This document shows, one piece after another, positions 1 to 10,290 of a stretch of 64,000 bases of DNA. The DNA is taken from positions 2,666,001 through 2,730,000 of the forward strand of contig JAULSN010000003.1 in NCBI GenBank assembly GCA_033439765.1, written 5' to 3'. The notes under the pieces are model-generated. The model saw only the letters and a program-made list of their open reading frames with translations, had not been told where the DNA came from and did not search any database. Position numbers and translations under genes: made by a program. This DNA is from Lasiosphaeria ovina (Eukaryota; Ascomycota; Sordariomycetes; Sordariales; Lasiosphaeriaceae). Every line of letters starts with the position of its first letter. The first letter of the stretch is position 1.

Positions 1-337
1 AAAGACTAAAGGCCGGGAGAGGAGCGCGAGAAATTGGGGGAGGAGGGCGTGGTGGCAATGACGGGTGCGGCGGAGGGAGAGTCGCGCCTGAAGAAGACAA
101 ACGTTAGCAACATGGTGATATCAACTGAGCAACCGTTACATAATAAGCCCGACGCAAGACCAAAGTGCTTAAAGAGCGTCTCAGTAACGCATCTGGGCAA
201 TCTGCCATCTCCGTGACGAGGCCAGACGAGTGCGAGTAGATGTCAGGGGTTTAGAAGCGAGTCGGGGAAGCATTGGGTTGGAAGGGCGCTAGGCCAGGTC
301 CTTGAAATGGAACGACAGTAGGGAGAATTTTACGGCT

Positions 338-673
338 CTATTGCACAGAGGCCATTTGTTTGTCAGGGGGTCTTGGAGTGAAGGGTACTAGTGTACCGCA
401 GGAATTGAGTGCTTTGAGGCAATGGCAGAGGATGATATCGGATATAGAGATGGGTGCGTGGGTGTGAAGGGCTGGAGGCACTATTGGATGGCGCCTCGAG
501 GCGGTTCTGGTTTCCCGAAAATGTTCTGAGACCAAAGGAGTTTCATCGCGGACGACCGAATCTTGAGATTTGAACAGCATCGCGGCATAGTAAGTTCAGC
601 TTCACTTACCAGTGGTCTTCTGACGCTTCGTATCTTGAGGCGTAGCCTCGTTTGCGGCTTTCCGCTTCGCCAT
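338..673 (-). CDS. Candidate small two-exon gene, unknown function
   Basis: I do not recognise this protein. A first exon at 673-610 starts with ATG and encodes a Lys/Arg-rich N terminus (MAKRKAANEATP...) of 21 codons. It is followed by a GTAAG donor, a 48-bp intron (609-562) ending in AG, and a second exon 561-338 that stays open to TAG. The joined reading frame is 288 nt, 95 aa, which supports the splice, but the second exon has no recognisable domain and its composition is not clearly protein-like. The basic N terminus resembles that of the candidate first exon at 14571. It may be a real small gene, a fragment, or chance. Confidence 0.25.
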
Positions 674-1304
674 GTTGCTGATTGCGAGTCTCAAAAGACG
701 GAACTAATTATTCGACTGCTCCGTAAGCAAAGCAGTTTGTTGGCTTTGTCACAGAGCCTGGCGACCGACTGCCATCCTTCATTCGATCGATCCGCCTCCA
801 CAACGCCAGCCGAATACCTAGATTTCGAGATGCCCTCAGGAATAAGGATTGACTGTGGCTCGCACCAAACACGACTCCGAAGATCCCGCAATACCCTCCC
901 GACCGAGCGGCTTGCGGATTGAGCATACTGGCGATGCCCTTTATTGACTCCTCCCTCTTCATCATTGTCTGCCCGCTCGTTTTTTTTTTCCTTTTTCTAT
1001 GTAAACGCCAGCTATTAAAACAAACCCGGCTTGCACAGTGGTGAAACGTGCCGCTGCACGTGGCTTTTAGCGAAAGAGCGACTGGCATGCAAGTGCAATC
1101 GAAACGTTCTAAGGCGGCCGCCCGGATAACGCGGCATCGCGGGATCATGGCACGAATGATGTGAGTGCGGGGCCACCATACACTTGTACAGATACATACA
1201 TACCCCGCCAGCGCTCGTTAACGACTAAACGTTGCCGCCCCTTCCTCCAACCTCAATTACATCCCCTAAAAGCAACCTCGCGGCGACAGGGAAACGAAAG
1301 GCGC
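674..1304. other. Intergenic, no feature seen
   Basis: Upstream region of the hydrolase gene at 1305. Open frames here are short and mutually overlapping. A pyrimidine-rich run near 980-1000 is the only notable composition. Confidence 0.5.
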
Positions 1305-2312
1305 ATGGCTGAATCAGAGTATCTGGCCAAGCCGCCAGGCGCGTGCTGCGTCGCCGGCACGATCCACGAGGGCACAGCCCGGGGGCAGGTCGACCAAGTT
1401 CTCCACGTGCCCACATACGTCGCGAAGCCTGCCAAAGGCAAGGCTAACGGTCACGTCGTGCTCTACTTCCCGGACGTCTGGGGCCTGTCTAACAACGCCT
1501 TGCTTTTGATGGATGGGCTCGCCGATGCGGGATTTCTCGCCTTGGGCATGGATTACTTTTGCGGAGTGATTAACGATGCCCCCCCTTGATCACGCGTTTC
1601 CTCAATTCACATCCGGCCAGGAACATGCTGATGATGTGCGAACCCTCAGGATCCTCTGTCCAAGTACCGCCAGTCCGAGAACGAACCCTTTCCCGAAGGC
1701 TTCGACCGAGCTGCCTGGAGAGCCAAACACTTGGCCTTCGCCATCGAGAACGTGCCCAAATGGGCGGCCGCCGTGAGGGAGCGGTTTGGATCTCCAGCGA
1801 CGAAATACGCCTGCGTCGGTTATTGCTTTGGCGCCCCCTTCGTCTGTCAGCTGCTCGCCACCGACACCGTCTCGGCTGGTGCTTTTGCCCACCCGTCGCT
1901 CCTGAAGGAGGAACACTTTAATGGCATAAAACGTCAGTCTCGCAGCCTTCTCTAGTTCTCTAACTTGCGCATACAGCCCGACCTCAAGAGCGGACACATT
2001 GACAGGATAGCGATGTCACAGACCCTCTCCTCCTCTCATGTGCCGAGCACGACCAGGCATTCAACACCGAGTCCCGGCGAAAAGCCATTGATATTCTACA
2101 GAGAGACAAAAAGGTCTACCACCTTCAGGTTTTCGCCGGCGTCTCCCACGGGTTTGCGAGCCGCGGCGACCCGAGCCATCCTTACCAGAGTGAGTTTTGG
2201 TATTTGCACATGTCCAGGCACATTAGCTAATACCATCGCTCAAGGGTGGTGCAAGGAACAGAGTTTGCGAGCCATTGCCGATTGGTTTGATCTGTGGCTG
2301 GCACAGTCGTAA
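1305..2312 (+). CDS. Dienelactone hydrolase family protein (4 exons)
   Basis: Alpha/beta hydrolase of the dienelactone hydrolase (DLH) family, predicted to hydrolyse ester or lactone bonds in the cytoplasm. Exons read as 1305-1565, 1650-1932, 2022-2189 and 2245-2312 give 780 nt, 259 aa, the usual size of fungal DLH-like proteins. The catalytic Cys lies in VGYCFGAPF, the Asp in CAEHDQAF and the His in GVSHGFASRGDP, so the Cys-Asp-His triad appears complete. The C terminus (KEQSLRAIADWFDLWL) is typical of the family. Intron 2 must use the acceptor at 2020-2021, because earlier acceptors put a stop in frame. Substrate is unknown; fungal members act in aromatic catabolism or as generic esterases. 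No pathway partner lies beside it, and the flanking DNA is transposon debris. Confidence 0.85.
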
Positions 2313-3137
2313 GGCGCAGTGACGAGAATGAATTAATTCTTTGTTGCAACAGCTTTGGGACTGAGCAGGGGATTTGGAAAAGGAAAGCTTGCGTCTTTGT
2401 TCAAGGTCCAGGCGGTAATATACGCCATAAGGTCAAGTCTGGCTTCCCAATAACGTTAGAGCGAGTTCAATGTCTAAGACCAATACCGCGTGCATGCGAT
2501 GCGGGTTTTTTGCTCTGGCCACACACTGCACAGTGTTCCACTAGTACCACAACTGTCCTCGGCAGTTGTCTGGGAAGTGGAGTGCCACCTCGTTCCTTTG
2601 ATCTTCAGTCCAGGGAAAAGATGCTGGGGCAAGCCCAGCGCTTGCTTGTTCTGGTAGATCGGAGAGACACTGGGCCGCCACACATACATCGTCACCCCAC
2701 GGCAACGCTTTGGGTCTCCATGTAATTGTTGTTGGTAGTGTTTACATTAAAAGTTCGTCCATTAACTGCTCCTCTTTGGAAACAATGGCCTCAGCCCGGC
2801 TTTTCAGAAGTAGGAACTCCATCGCCAACTGACCTTGAATATATGCGCGGGCAGAATTGTTTGTGTGGCTTTTTGTGTCTACGGCGATCAATCCGGGAAT
2901 CAGCCTGGTCACGCCCGGCTAGTAGCCATCGCCGCACATCCATCAAGTTTTTGGGGGTAACGCATTCAACACGTCCATGGAGCACTCGGACGTATCTAAT
3001 CTAGCTGGCTGTATGGCGTGGGGACCTTGGTGTTCATTGCCGGAGGCCCCGTAGGCCAGTCACCATTTCTTCACTATGACTTGAATAGAAGATATTATAA
3101 ATAATCAAGAGCGTTTCCATGAAAAGGGAATTAGCAG
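2313..3137. other. Intergenic, no feature seen
   Basis: Downstream of the hydrolase. Short open frames on both strands have no family signature. No repeat structure stands out. Confidence 0.5.
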
Positions 3138-3690
3138 ATGCGAGGCTGCGGTTGGCAGGCCGCAGCCAAAGCCCTCGTTTCCCACGATAGGAAATGGACC
3201 TTTCAGCTTCTTCCCGGGCATATAGAGCATACAAATCATCTACCGAGCGACGGGGACTTCAACCTTTTGAGGTCCAAAGTCATTTTCGGTCCTGAGCATA
3301 GAGTAGCCATCGCCGCATACATCGACCGCCTAGCAGTCCCTAATAGGGAGATTACCAAAGATTTGAGGAAGGCCTTCCCGGACCTCCTTTTTTCACGCAA
3401 CCACCTACGAAATGCTGTTTTCGTCTTCGAAAGCCTGCTCTCAAAGAATACACGCCATTCCAAGCCACGAGGAAGTTGCTTGACGATACCGGCATACACT
3501 ACAAAAGTCCGTTGGTCTACCGAAGACCCAAATAAGCCACGCGGACCTTTTTGGGCCCCCAAGTAGTGTGACAAGCAGTGGAAGCTCTTACCTTGGGTCT
3601 AGTTGTACGATGATACATATAAAATAAATAACAAGGGCCTGGCTCTCTTTCAGGTATTTGTCAAGACCAACCTGGGCAAGTCAGTCAGTA
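3138..3690 (+). pseudogene. Decayed MULE transposase N-terminal fragment
   Basis: The translation matches, segment by segment, the N-terminal half of the transposase at 25960-27929 in this window. Shared blocks include RKWTFQL/RKWTFEL, VIAAYI, VPNREITKDLRKAFPDLLF against VPNRDITKNLRRQFPDLLF, and a downstream QWKLLPWV-stop-LYDDTY then NNKGLALFQV block. Two in-frame TAG codons interrupt it (about 3565 and 3600), each at a site where the other copy has W or Q. Beyond about 3690 the similarity is lost, so the catalytic centre and SWIM end are missing. It is a truncated, probably RIP-mutated copy in the opposite orientation to the 26-28 kb element. Confidence 0.7.
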
Positions 3691-4504
3691 AGACTGCTGG
3701 ATCTACTGAGCAAGCAAGCCGCAATGTAGTTCAAGGGAGATAAAGACTAGAAAGGCCTGTATACTACTGCTCTTCAATGAACACTGTAGAGCCACACGAG
3801 AAGCGCCGTACAGTGTTTTAGTTTATTCAGAGTTATGCACTTCAAAAGAGACAGGCAAGAGGTGTTGGGTTGTCGTTGTTAAGTGAGACGAATCTGGGCA
3901 CGCAAAATTCCTAATCTGTATCTCGAGCACGTGGAATTGGTCACCCTGGCTCAGGCTCGGCTTAGTCCCTGCTCAGGATTTGTGCAGGCTGGCTCACCTT
4001 TGCTTACGCTAATTACCATTTTCGACAGGTTGCGCCGCAACATGCTGAATTGCTTCAACTCCACCCGAGGGGGCGAATAATTGGTCCCATATAATATAAA
4101 ATAACCAAAATGAGTCCCATTTTTGAAAATTACCAGTCTTGACTTTCCTCTTGCATTTTCGTAGTACTTACCAGGCCGCTGGAGACTTAAGTCAGCCTCT
4201 ATTCTCCAAGTCTCGCCCTTACACCTCCTACAAAAACATCCTACAAACCCTCCTACTGTTATTCAATCCTGAATTCATCAACACACCTCGACAAAACGCT
4301 AAGGTTCAACACGAAACTGGAATCAAAGACGTTAAATTTAGCAGATACCGTTACTGAGCGGGCCGAGAAGAGAGGCCTTACAACGGACGGCTCTAAGATC
4401 AACTCTCAGGCGGTTTAAAGGAATCTGAAGCCCAAGAGCAAAAACGAATATTCATATGTACTCGCAGTGTAGTATTCGTGAGCTAATAGCGTATATTCCT
4501 TAGA
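3691..4504. other. Intergenic, AT-richer filler
   Basis: No gene recognised. The open frames (3883, 4139) lack any family signature. The stretch lies between two transposon-type relics and may itself be old transposon sequence. Confidence 0.4.
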
Positions 4505-4867
4505 TATGAAAACAAATATAGGCCTTCCGATCCTCGGGATATGCAGGTGATGAAGCATTTCGCCGAAACTCTAGGCCGCGGCATGAAAGGCAAGCTTGAT
4601 GAAGAGGATGAACTACCAACTCCCTCTAACTTGCGAGTTGTAATGCGCCGATTTTACGATGCGTGGGAACGGCATTACAATCTGGAGATACTCTCGGATG
4701 TTAAGCGGTCGATGGCACCAGTAAGTGGAAGAACAACATACATTGTTAGTACTGATAATAAACCAATATACTAACCAATATTGTTTATTCAATGGCCACT
4801 GGCTCAGATGTTCGGCTTGAAGGACCTCCACTGGGGCCGGGCGTTTCTAACAATTGAGAACTTGTAA
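4505..4867 (+). pseudogene. DUF3435/FluG-domain-like fragment
   Basis: An open exon 4505-4720 encodes a segment with LPTPSNLRVVMRRFYDAWER and then DVKRSMAP. A GTAAGT donor at 4721 and an acceptor at 4806-4807 follow, joining to FGLKDLHWGRAFLTIENL before TAA at 4865. The pattern (AWER, EIPxDVKxSMA, xFGL, FLT.E.L) resembles from memory the N-terminal part of fungal DUF3435/FluG-domain proteins, a group related to crypton-type tyrosine recombinases. The protein then stops, and the following DNA is unrelated, so the catalytic part is missing. The family call rests on remembered motif patterns, not a search, and a non-mobile FluG-domain gene is an alternative. Confidence 0.45.
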
Positions 4868-5725
4868 CGACCCTGCAGGCCGCCACCTGGGCCGGGCGCG
4901 GCCCGACAGAACCCCCGGATCAGGGACAGTGCGCGAACAGTACACACTGGGCCGAAAGACGGTGATCCCTGCGTCCAATCAGGAAGGATCGCCGCGGGCT
5001 CTGTGGTGGGGGCACCACAGAAGCGCTGAGCCAACACTGACTGCCCCGGGTCGCACCATGTTCCAACGACTGGTGTACAGTACATACAGCAGCCGATTCT
5101 AAGACGTCAGTGCTTCAGCAGAAACGCTCAGCAGAAACGCTTTACGTCTATACAAAAGGTAAGATATGGAAAGTCGAAAAGCCGCACACGAATACATAAG
5201 GCGGACACGAATCAAAAAGATGCGGGAAGTAGGCCGCTATCTATCTCACATGGCTACATCAGCCGGAGAACCTACCAACCGGCAGGTAAAACTTACCGCC
5301 GTTGGCTCAGGAGACGCTAGCCTTCGGAGGTCGGGGCCTGACGATTCGAAAGAGGGGTAGTCATTTGCAGTTAGCCACAATCAAGTGCAATGAAGAGGAT
5401 GACAATTTGTTGCGGGGTACCCGCCCCGGGGCTTTGCCAGCCCAAAACCGCTCCGGCCGTAGATAGCTCCGGAAAAGGATTATCACCTTTCCACCATCTT
5501 TGTTGAGTGCTCCCGTTGTTGTGCGCTCAATACAATCCAATCAATTCAAGCCTTGATTCTAGTTCTCGTCGATACTGATTATTGCAAGTGCAAGCGATTT
5601 GGCGGACTGCCAGCGCCAACCGACAGAACCGTAACTATTCAGCAGGCACCGGTGCGTGGCAAGAGACATTTACATGTATGGGGGAGCACAAGCTGGATAC
5701 ACACTAACTTCAAACACCAGGGGCA
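4868..5725. other. Intergenic, no gene recognised
   Basis: GC-rich at 4870-5060, then mixed. The frame at 5166-5360 is basic and open but has no recognisable domain. Confidence 0.4.
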
Positions 5726-5954
5726 ATGGCGGGCGTTAAGAAAGCCATTCAGCAGCTTAAGGCGCCCTTCAAGGCATTAAGAACTGCTCGAACGAACATG
5801 CTTTGGGGTTGGATACCACCTCAGATACCAGATAACAGGAGCTGAGGTGGACCTTGAGAAAGCTATCCAGCACCTTGAGGAGGCTTTAAATGCTACACCA
5901 GAGAACCACCCATCTAGGGCACGTCGACTCCACAATCTCGCGCTTGGATATTAA
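5726..5954 (+). pseudogene. Detached TPR block of the broken CHAT gene
   Basis: From about 5811 the frame reads GYHLRYQITGAEVDLEKA, then IQHLEEALNATPENHPSRA, ending RRLHNLALGY before TAA at 5952. This is one tetratricopeptide unit of the type found in TPR-CHAT proteins (GA-DLEKAIQ-EEAL--TPENHP-RA-RL-NLA). The same unit recurs at 7800-8130 in the downstream CHAT pseudogene. A partial preceding unit (KKAIQQLKAPFKALRTA) is visible from 5726 in a different frame. The block is separated from the rest of the gene by about 1.8 kb of unrelated sequence. Confidence 0.65.
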
Positions 5955-6806
5955 AATAAGCTACCTGGCAAGTCAGGAGGGGTTCGCTGAACGGTGCCTC
6001 CGGCAGCCTTCCGGGGGCGCCTGCGGCGGGCTGCTCGCTGCGCTCGGTATTCCGCGGCTTAAGGAATCCGAGGATTATCCGATCGACCAGTCCCCGGAGT
6101 CGATTTCGACACGGACGAAAACTGGCCAATCCCTATGCGAGAAACTTTCGGCACCTTCACGGTAAATGAGAAGAGACAGCCTCTACGGTGGCTCCGTTCA
6201 GCTGAATAGAAGTATAAATAGTGGCATTTTGACTTTACCGAGCTTTATTTAACTTCCTCAATGCCCGGTAGGGCGTTGGGTGGCTGCTATAAAATACGGC
6301 ATTTTACAGTACAAAAAGCGGGCCCTACGTTACCAGTTACCAAGGACCCACAGGTAGGTGGTATGAAAAAGTTAGTAGGTACGCGTATCAAAGCTCTAAA
6401 ATAAAGCCAAACTTTCGCCTGCCGGCAGTAAAATAAAGTCGGAACTTGGTGATTGATATATGATGACGGTATAACGGTGTTGAATGATACACACATATAA
6501 AAGAGGCATTCCTACCGGCAGTAAAATCAGTGATACATGTGACAGTATCAAAGAATGCATATATATAGCAGAGCCCCCTCCGGCCTTTAGTGTAGCAGCA
6601 CGCTCCCCGTCAGATTCGACCCATTCTTCTACTCCCGTCAGACCCAACATATTCTTCTACCATCGTCTCCCGGCACCTTTGCAGAATCTTCCACGCAATC
6701 ACCACCGTTCAGTCAGTGTGTATCCCCGCCGCCAGGTCTTCTTCTTCTTCTTCCACGTAGGGCGCTAACGGCACTTTTATCGTTTAGCATCTCTCTCGGC
6801 AGCATC
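5955..6806. other. Non-TPR sequence upstream of the acidic-repeat gene
   Basis: No coding similarity found. A 12-base motif, CCGGCAGTAAAA, occurs twice (about 6422 and 6513). TATA-like tracts occur near 6210, 6288 and 6497. This could be the promoter region of the gene at 6807 or part of a DNA segment inserted into the TPR array. Confidence 0.4.
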
Positions 6807-7526
6807 ATGTCTTCGCCCCCTCCCTCGCCGTCTTCCCCGGCCCCGGCCACGTCGAGCACCCAGCCGACCCGTGGCAGCGGCAGCAGCAACAGCAACCGCA
6901 GCAGCAGCAGCAGCAACAATGACAACAGCGGCAGCGGCAGCAGCAGCAGCGGCAGCAGCAGCAACAACAACAGCAGCGGCAGCAGCAGCAACAACAACAA
7001 CAGCGGCAGCAGCAGCAACCGCAGCAGCAGCAGCAGCAACCGCAGCAGCAGCAGCAACAACCTACCGTCGTTTAATACGCCGGGGGCTGCTGCTGCTGCT
7101 GCTGCCAGAGCTACTGCGGCTTTCGGGGCTGCTGCTGCTGCCAGAGAAACTGCGGCAGCATTTAGGGATATCTACCGTGCGCAGCAGAGGATGGGTGCAC
7201 GAGAAGACGACGAAGATGGCAGCGACGACGAGGAAGCCTTGCACCTGGCTGGCGAGAGAGGTATGCGTGCAGCGCTCGCAGAGAGCCTGTACCACATACG
7301 CCTGGCAATGCCGCACTTGGGCGAAGAGGAAGCCCAAGTGATAGCGTACCACGTGTGTGTGCGCGGGTTGGGCGTGGCGAGGCGAATCCTCGCACAGAGT
7401 GAGGAGGAGCAGCACGAGGACGGCGGCGAGGAGTACGGCGGCGAGGAGTACGGTGGCGAGGAGTACGGCGGCGAGGAGTACGACGACGAGGAGGGCGATG
7501 AGGACGAGAACCACGATGAGGAGTAA
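6807..7526 (+). CDS. Low-complexity Ser/Asn-rich protein with acidic GGEEY repeats
   Basis: A single uninterrupted frame of 239 aa; I do not recognise a family. Residues 1-25 are Pro/Ser-rich. About 25-90 are almost pure Ser/Asn/Gly encoded by AGC/AAC triplets. About 95-115 are Ala-rich. About 115-200 look helical and conventional (RDIYRAQQRM, HLAGERGMRAALAESLYHI, VARRILAQSEEE). The C terminus has four tandem GGEEY units followed by a run of Asp/Glu. No signal peptide, membrane segment or Cys cluster is present. The intact frame and structured middle argue for a real gene, but a long antisense frame exists too (7729-7172, starting MFPATKLWCRDC). It lies between two TPR blocks of a dead CHAT gene. 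Confidence 0.5.
   Translation: MSSPPPSPSSPAPATSSTQPTRGSGSSNSNRSSSSSNNDNSGSGSSSSGSSSNNNSSGSSSNNNNSGSSSNRSSSSSNRSSSSNNLPSFNTPGAAAAAAARATAAFGAAAAARETAAAFRDIYRAQQRMGAREDDEDGSDDEEALHLAGERGMRAALAESLYHIRLAMPHLGEEEAQVIAYHVCVRGLGVARRILAQSEEEQHEDGGEEYGGEEYGGEEYGGEEYDDEEGDEDENHDEE
6877..7062 (+). repeat. AGC/AAC trinucleotide-rich tract
   Basis: Imperfect trinucleotide repeats of AGC, AAC and GGC encoding the Ser/Asn/Gly stretch of the 6807 gene. Such tracts slip easily, so length is likely polymorphic. Confidence 0.85.
7426..7485 (+). repeat. 15-bp tandem repeat, four units
   Basis: Unit GGCGAGGAGTACGGC repeated about four times with minor variants. In frame, each unit encodes GGEEY at the C terminus of the 6807 protein. 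Confidence 0.85.
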
Positions 7527-7771
7527 TCGTTTATTTTCGCATCTGTTACATATTTCCAAGCATCTTTGGTCCGTCCTTTCATGGCTTTACTTGTGTTCTG
7601 TCCTGTAACTCTTTTTTCCGACTTGCCAGGAGCATTCTCTTTCTTATAATTTTGACGTCGCTCAATCAATTCTGCCTTGATTTCTTCTACAAAACAATCT
7701 CGACACCATAGTTTCGTCGCCGGAAACACTCAATACGTAAGGGGAGCTGGCGAGAAAGTTGAAGGTACTGA

Positions 7772-9693
7772 CTGCAGGCTGTTGGGAATGGATACCATAG
7801 TAAATACCTGGGAACAGGAGCTACGGCGGACCTCGAGAAAGCTATCCAGCAATATGAAGACACCCTCAAGATAATACCAGAGAACCATCCAAACAGAGCA
7901 AGTCAGCTCAACGATCTTGCAGGCGTATACCTTGATAGATACACAAAGATAGAAGCTTTGGCGGACCTGGGGAGAGCCATTAGGCATTACGAGGAGGCCC
8001 TTGATGCAACAGCAGAGAACTATCCACACAGGGCACGTCGACTCTACGGCCTCGGAGTCGGATACTATAACAGATACCAGAGGACAGGAGCCGAGGCAGA
8101 CCTAGAGAGAGTCATCCAGCAATTCGAGAACGCCTCCAACCATTCTTCGTCCCCTATTCTCGAGCGCCTACGCCCTAGCCGGCACTTACTCACATTATAT
8201 ACCGAGGCTAAAAACTGGTCATCCGCCTACCAAACTGCTTCTACTACAGTATTCCCTATTTTGCTGCTCACACCTCGATCTCTCGAGACTTCAGATAAGC
8301 AATACCTGCTTACCAAGGTCACCGGCCTGGCTCCTAAAGCGGCAGCAATTGCCTTGATGGCGGGAAAAGAACCATACGAGGCAATGCGACTTCTTGAACT
8401 TGGCCGTGGGGTCATCACCGGTTCTCTAAACGAAATGCGCGCCGACATCTCCGATCTTAAAGACAAACACCGCCAGATGGCAGAAGAGTTCATCAAGCTG
8501 CGGGATCAACTTGATCCTCCAACTCGCCCAGTCACCCTGCCGACAGCCGCAATGACTCTAGTCAACCAACGCTAAGATGCAGGCCGGAAACTGGAGCAGT
8601 TGATCAAGGACATCCAAGACTTGCCCGGCTTCGATCGATTTCTCTTGGGCCCCTCCGAGGACGAAGTCAAGGCCGCTGCTGCCTCGGGGCCGGTCGTCGT
8701 CATCAACGCGAGCGACCACCGTTGCGACGCGTTGATTGTCGAGACGAGCAACCTCAGGACTTTACGGCTCTCCCGACTGCACAGCAGCGATATTCGGTCT
8801 CGTGCGGCGGAGCTGGCGAACCCGGAATCGCTGAGCACACAGCTCCTGGAATGGCTATGGGGCACTATTGCGAAGCCGGTTCTCGACGCGCTGGGGTTTA
8901 CCGAAAGCCCTTCCGTCAAGGCGCTCGTGCGAAGCCTCCAGAAACGTCCCGCCGGGAAGGTGGCGCGAGGGAAAGCGGTTCTGGTGGGCATGGAGAAGAC
9001 GTCGGGCAAGAAAGATCTCCCATTTGTGCCGCGGGAGATGGATCAGTTGAGGAACTTCTGCAGTGGAGCTGCAGCTACAAGTCGCAACCCCTCTGCCCTA
9101 CCGAGACGACGTCTTGTCCGCCTTGGACAGCTGCGATATTTTCCACTTTGCCGGCCACGGGCTTACCAACAGCTCGGATCCGTCAGAGCGCTCTTTGGTT
9201 CTGAGGGACGGGCCTCTGACGGTGGCAAGCCTGTTCGAGAAGAAGCTCCACAGTCACAAGCCGTTTCTAGCCTACCTCTCAGCCTGCGGAACAGGCCAGG
9301 TCGGGCACGAGGAGCTCATTGACGAGGGGCTTCACTTGATCGCAGCTTGCCAGCTTGCCGGATTCCAGCACGTCATTGGCACGTTGTGGAGCGTGAACGA
9401 CAAGTTCTGCGTGGACGTAGCCGCCGAAACGTACGGCTGGATGCAACAACGAGGAGTGAGCGACGAATCGGTCAGCGAGGGGCTTCGCCGTGCAAGCAGG
9501 GGGCTTTCGTGGCCAGTGGGTCTTGGAGAATGCTGCAAGAGTAAGCAAGCGTGGCAGTACGAGAGTTCACGATGTCAATCAGATGGCAATGGAGCCATCG
9601 CGGTCTCAAGCTAAGGCAAGAGAGCCGAGGGATGTGCTGTCATGTGACGAAACACCATTGTATTGGGCACCTTTTGTTCACTTTGGCGTCTAG
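7772..9693 (+). pseudogene. TPR-CHAT protease gene, inactivated
   Basis: CHAT proteins are caspase-superfamily cysteine peptidases fused to TPR repeats. The frame opens after a stop at 7769 with TPR units (TGATADLEKAIQQYEDTL, ENHPNRA, LADLGRAIRHYEEALDA, TGAEADLERVIQQFEN), followed by the linker PYEAMRLLELGRGVI. The CHAT domain holds the catalytic His in DIFHFAGHG and Cys in LAYLSACGTGQVG, then HVIGTLWSVND. The usual C terminus, PLYWAPFVHFGV, ends at 9693. Three lesions break it: TAA at 8573-8575 within one frame; a frameshift near 9060 between MDQLRNFC and VELQLQVATP; and an extra base near 9508 between GLRRASRGL and GQWVLENAAR. The real start is lost, so the N terminus probably extended into the block at 5726-5954. 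Domains read clearly on both sides of each lesion, so decay looks recent. Confidence 0.85.
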
Positions 9694-9894
9694 GTGTTTG
9701 TGTCCCGTTCTTAAAGGCGTCTGTCTCATGGATGAAATTTCGTTTTTTTTTTTCTCTTTTCCTTGAGCTGAGTCCGTTTATGGGGGGTCTTTCAGTGTTG
9801 CGCTCGGCCGACGAGTTGTCGTTCACGAATCACGTGGCCTGAAGGTTGGCAGCAATACTCTCTGTCCTATCATATAGCTATACCTATGCTGCAA

Positions 9895-10290
9895 CTAGCC
9901 CGAACCCGGGACGGCACTGGTGCCGGAGACAAATACGATGAGGACAGTAGCGTATCTGCCATGTTTGCATTAGTAAAGTCGTCGCAGTGATGATCAAATG
10001 TCTTCAGACAAGATGAAGAAAGCCGTAACTCACGTCCCGCATGCGGGGATTAATTCCATCGTCCTCGACTTCGTTAATCCAGAGAGTATGAGGAGGTAGG
10101 AGATTGTAGATGCCATGACGATGATGATCCGAACCGAGATCGCGTCAACGATGTTGCAGATGACGAGGGGCATCAGCAGAAGAAGGGTTATCAAGGATAA
10201 CAGGAGTGCCTTAGCGATACGTTTAATCAAGGGTCCGGAATAGATGTACACGTTCCGATCGGTTGATGTGTCGTGAAAGTGGCTCTATTC
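9895..10290 (-). pseudogene. DUF6594 membrane protein, C-terminal remnant
   Basis: Minus-strand exon about 10290-10035/10034 encodes RNVYIYSGPLIKRIAKA, then LLLSLITLLLLMPLVICNIV and IIIVMASTISYLLILSGLTK, that is two transmembrane helices. A GTGAGT donor (10033) and an acceptor at 9957-9956 join to the last exon 9955-9895 (YATVLIVFVSGTS, a third hydrophobic segment, then TAG). This tail is characteristic of fungal DUF6594 proteins. An in-frame TAG lies just upstream (near 10290), and no N-terminal helical domain of the family is found before the caspase locus begins, so the gene is truncated unless a further 5' exon exists. DUF6594 genes are common in fungal accessory regions; function unknown. 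Confidence 0.6.

Noticed and set aside
6713..7060. Minus-strand frame made mostly of Leu
   Set aside because: It is the antisense read of the AGC/AAC repeats of the 6807 gene.
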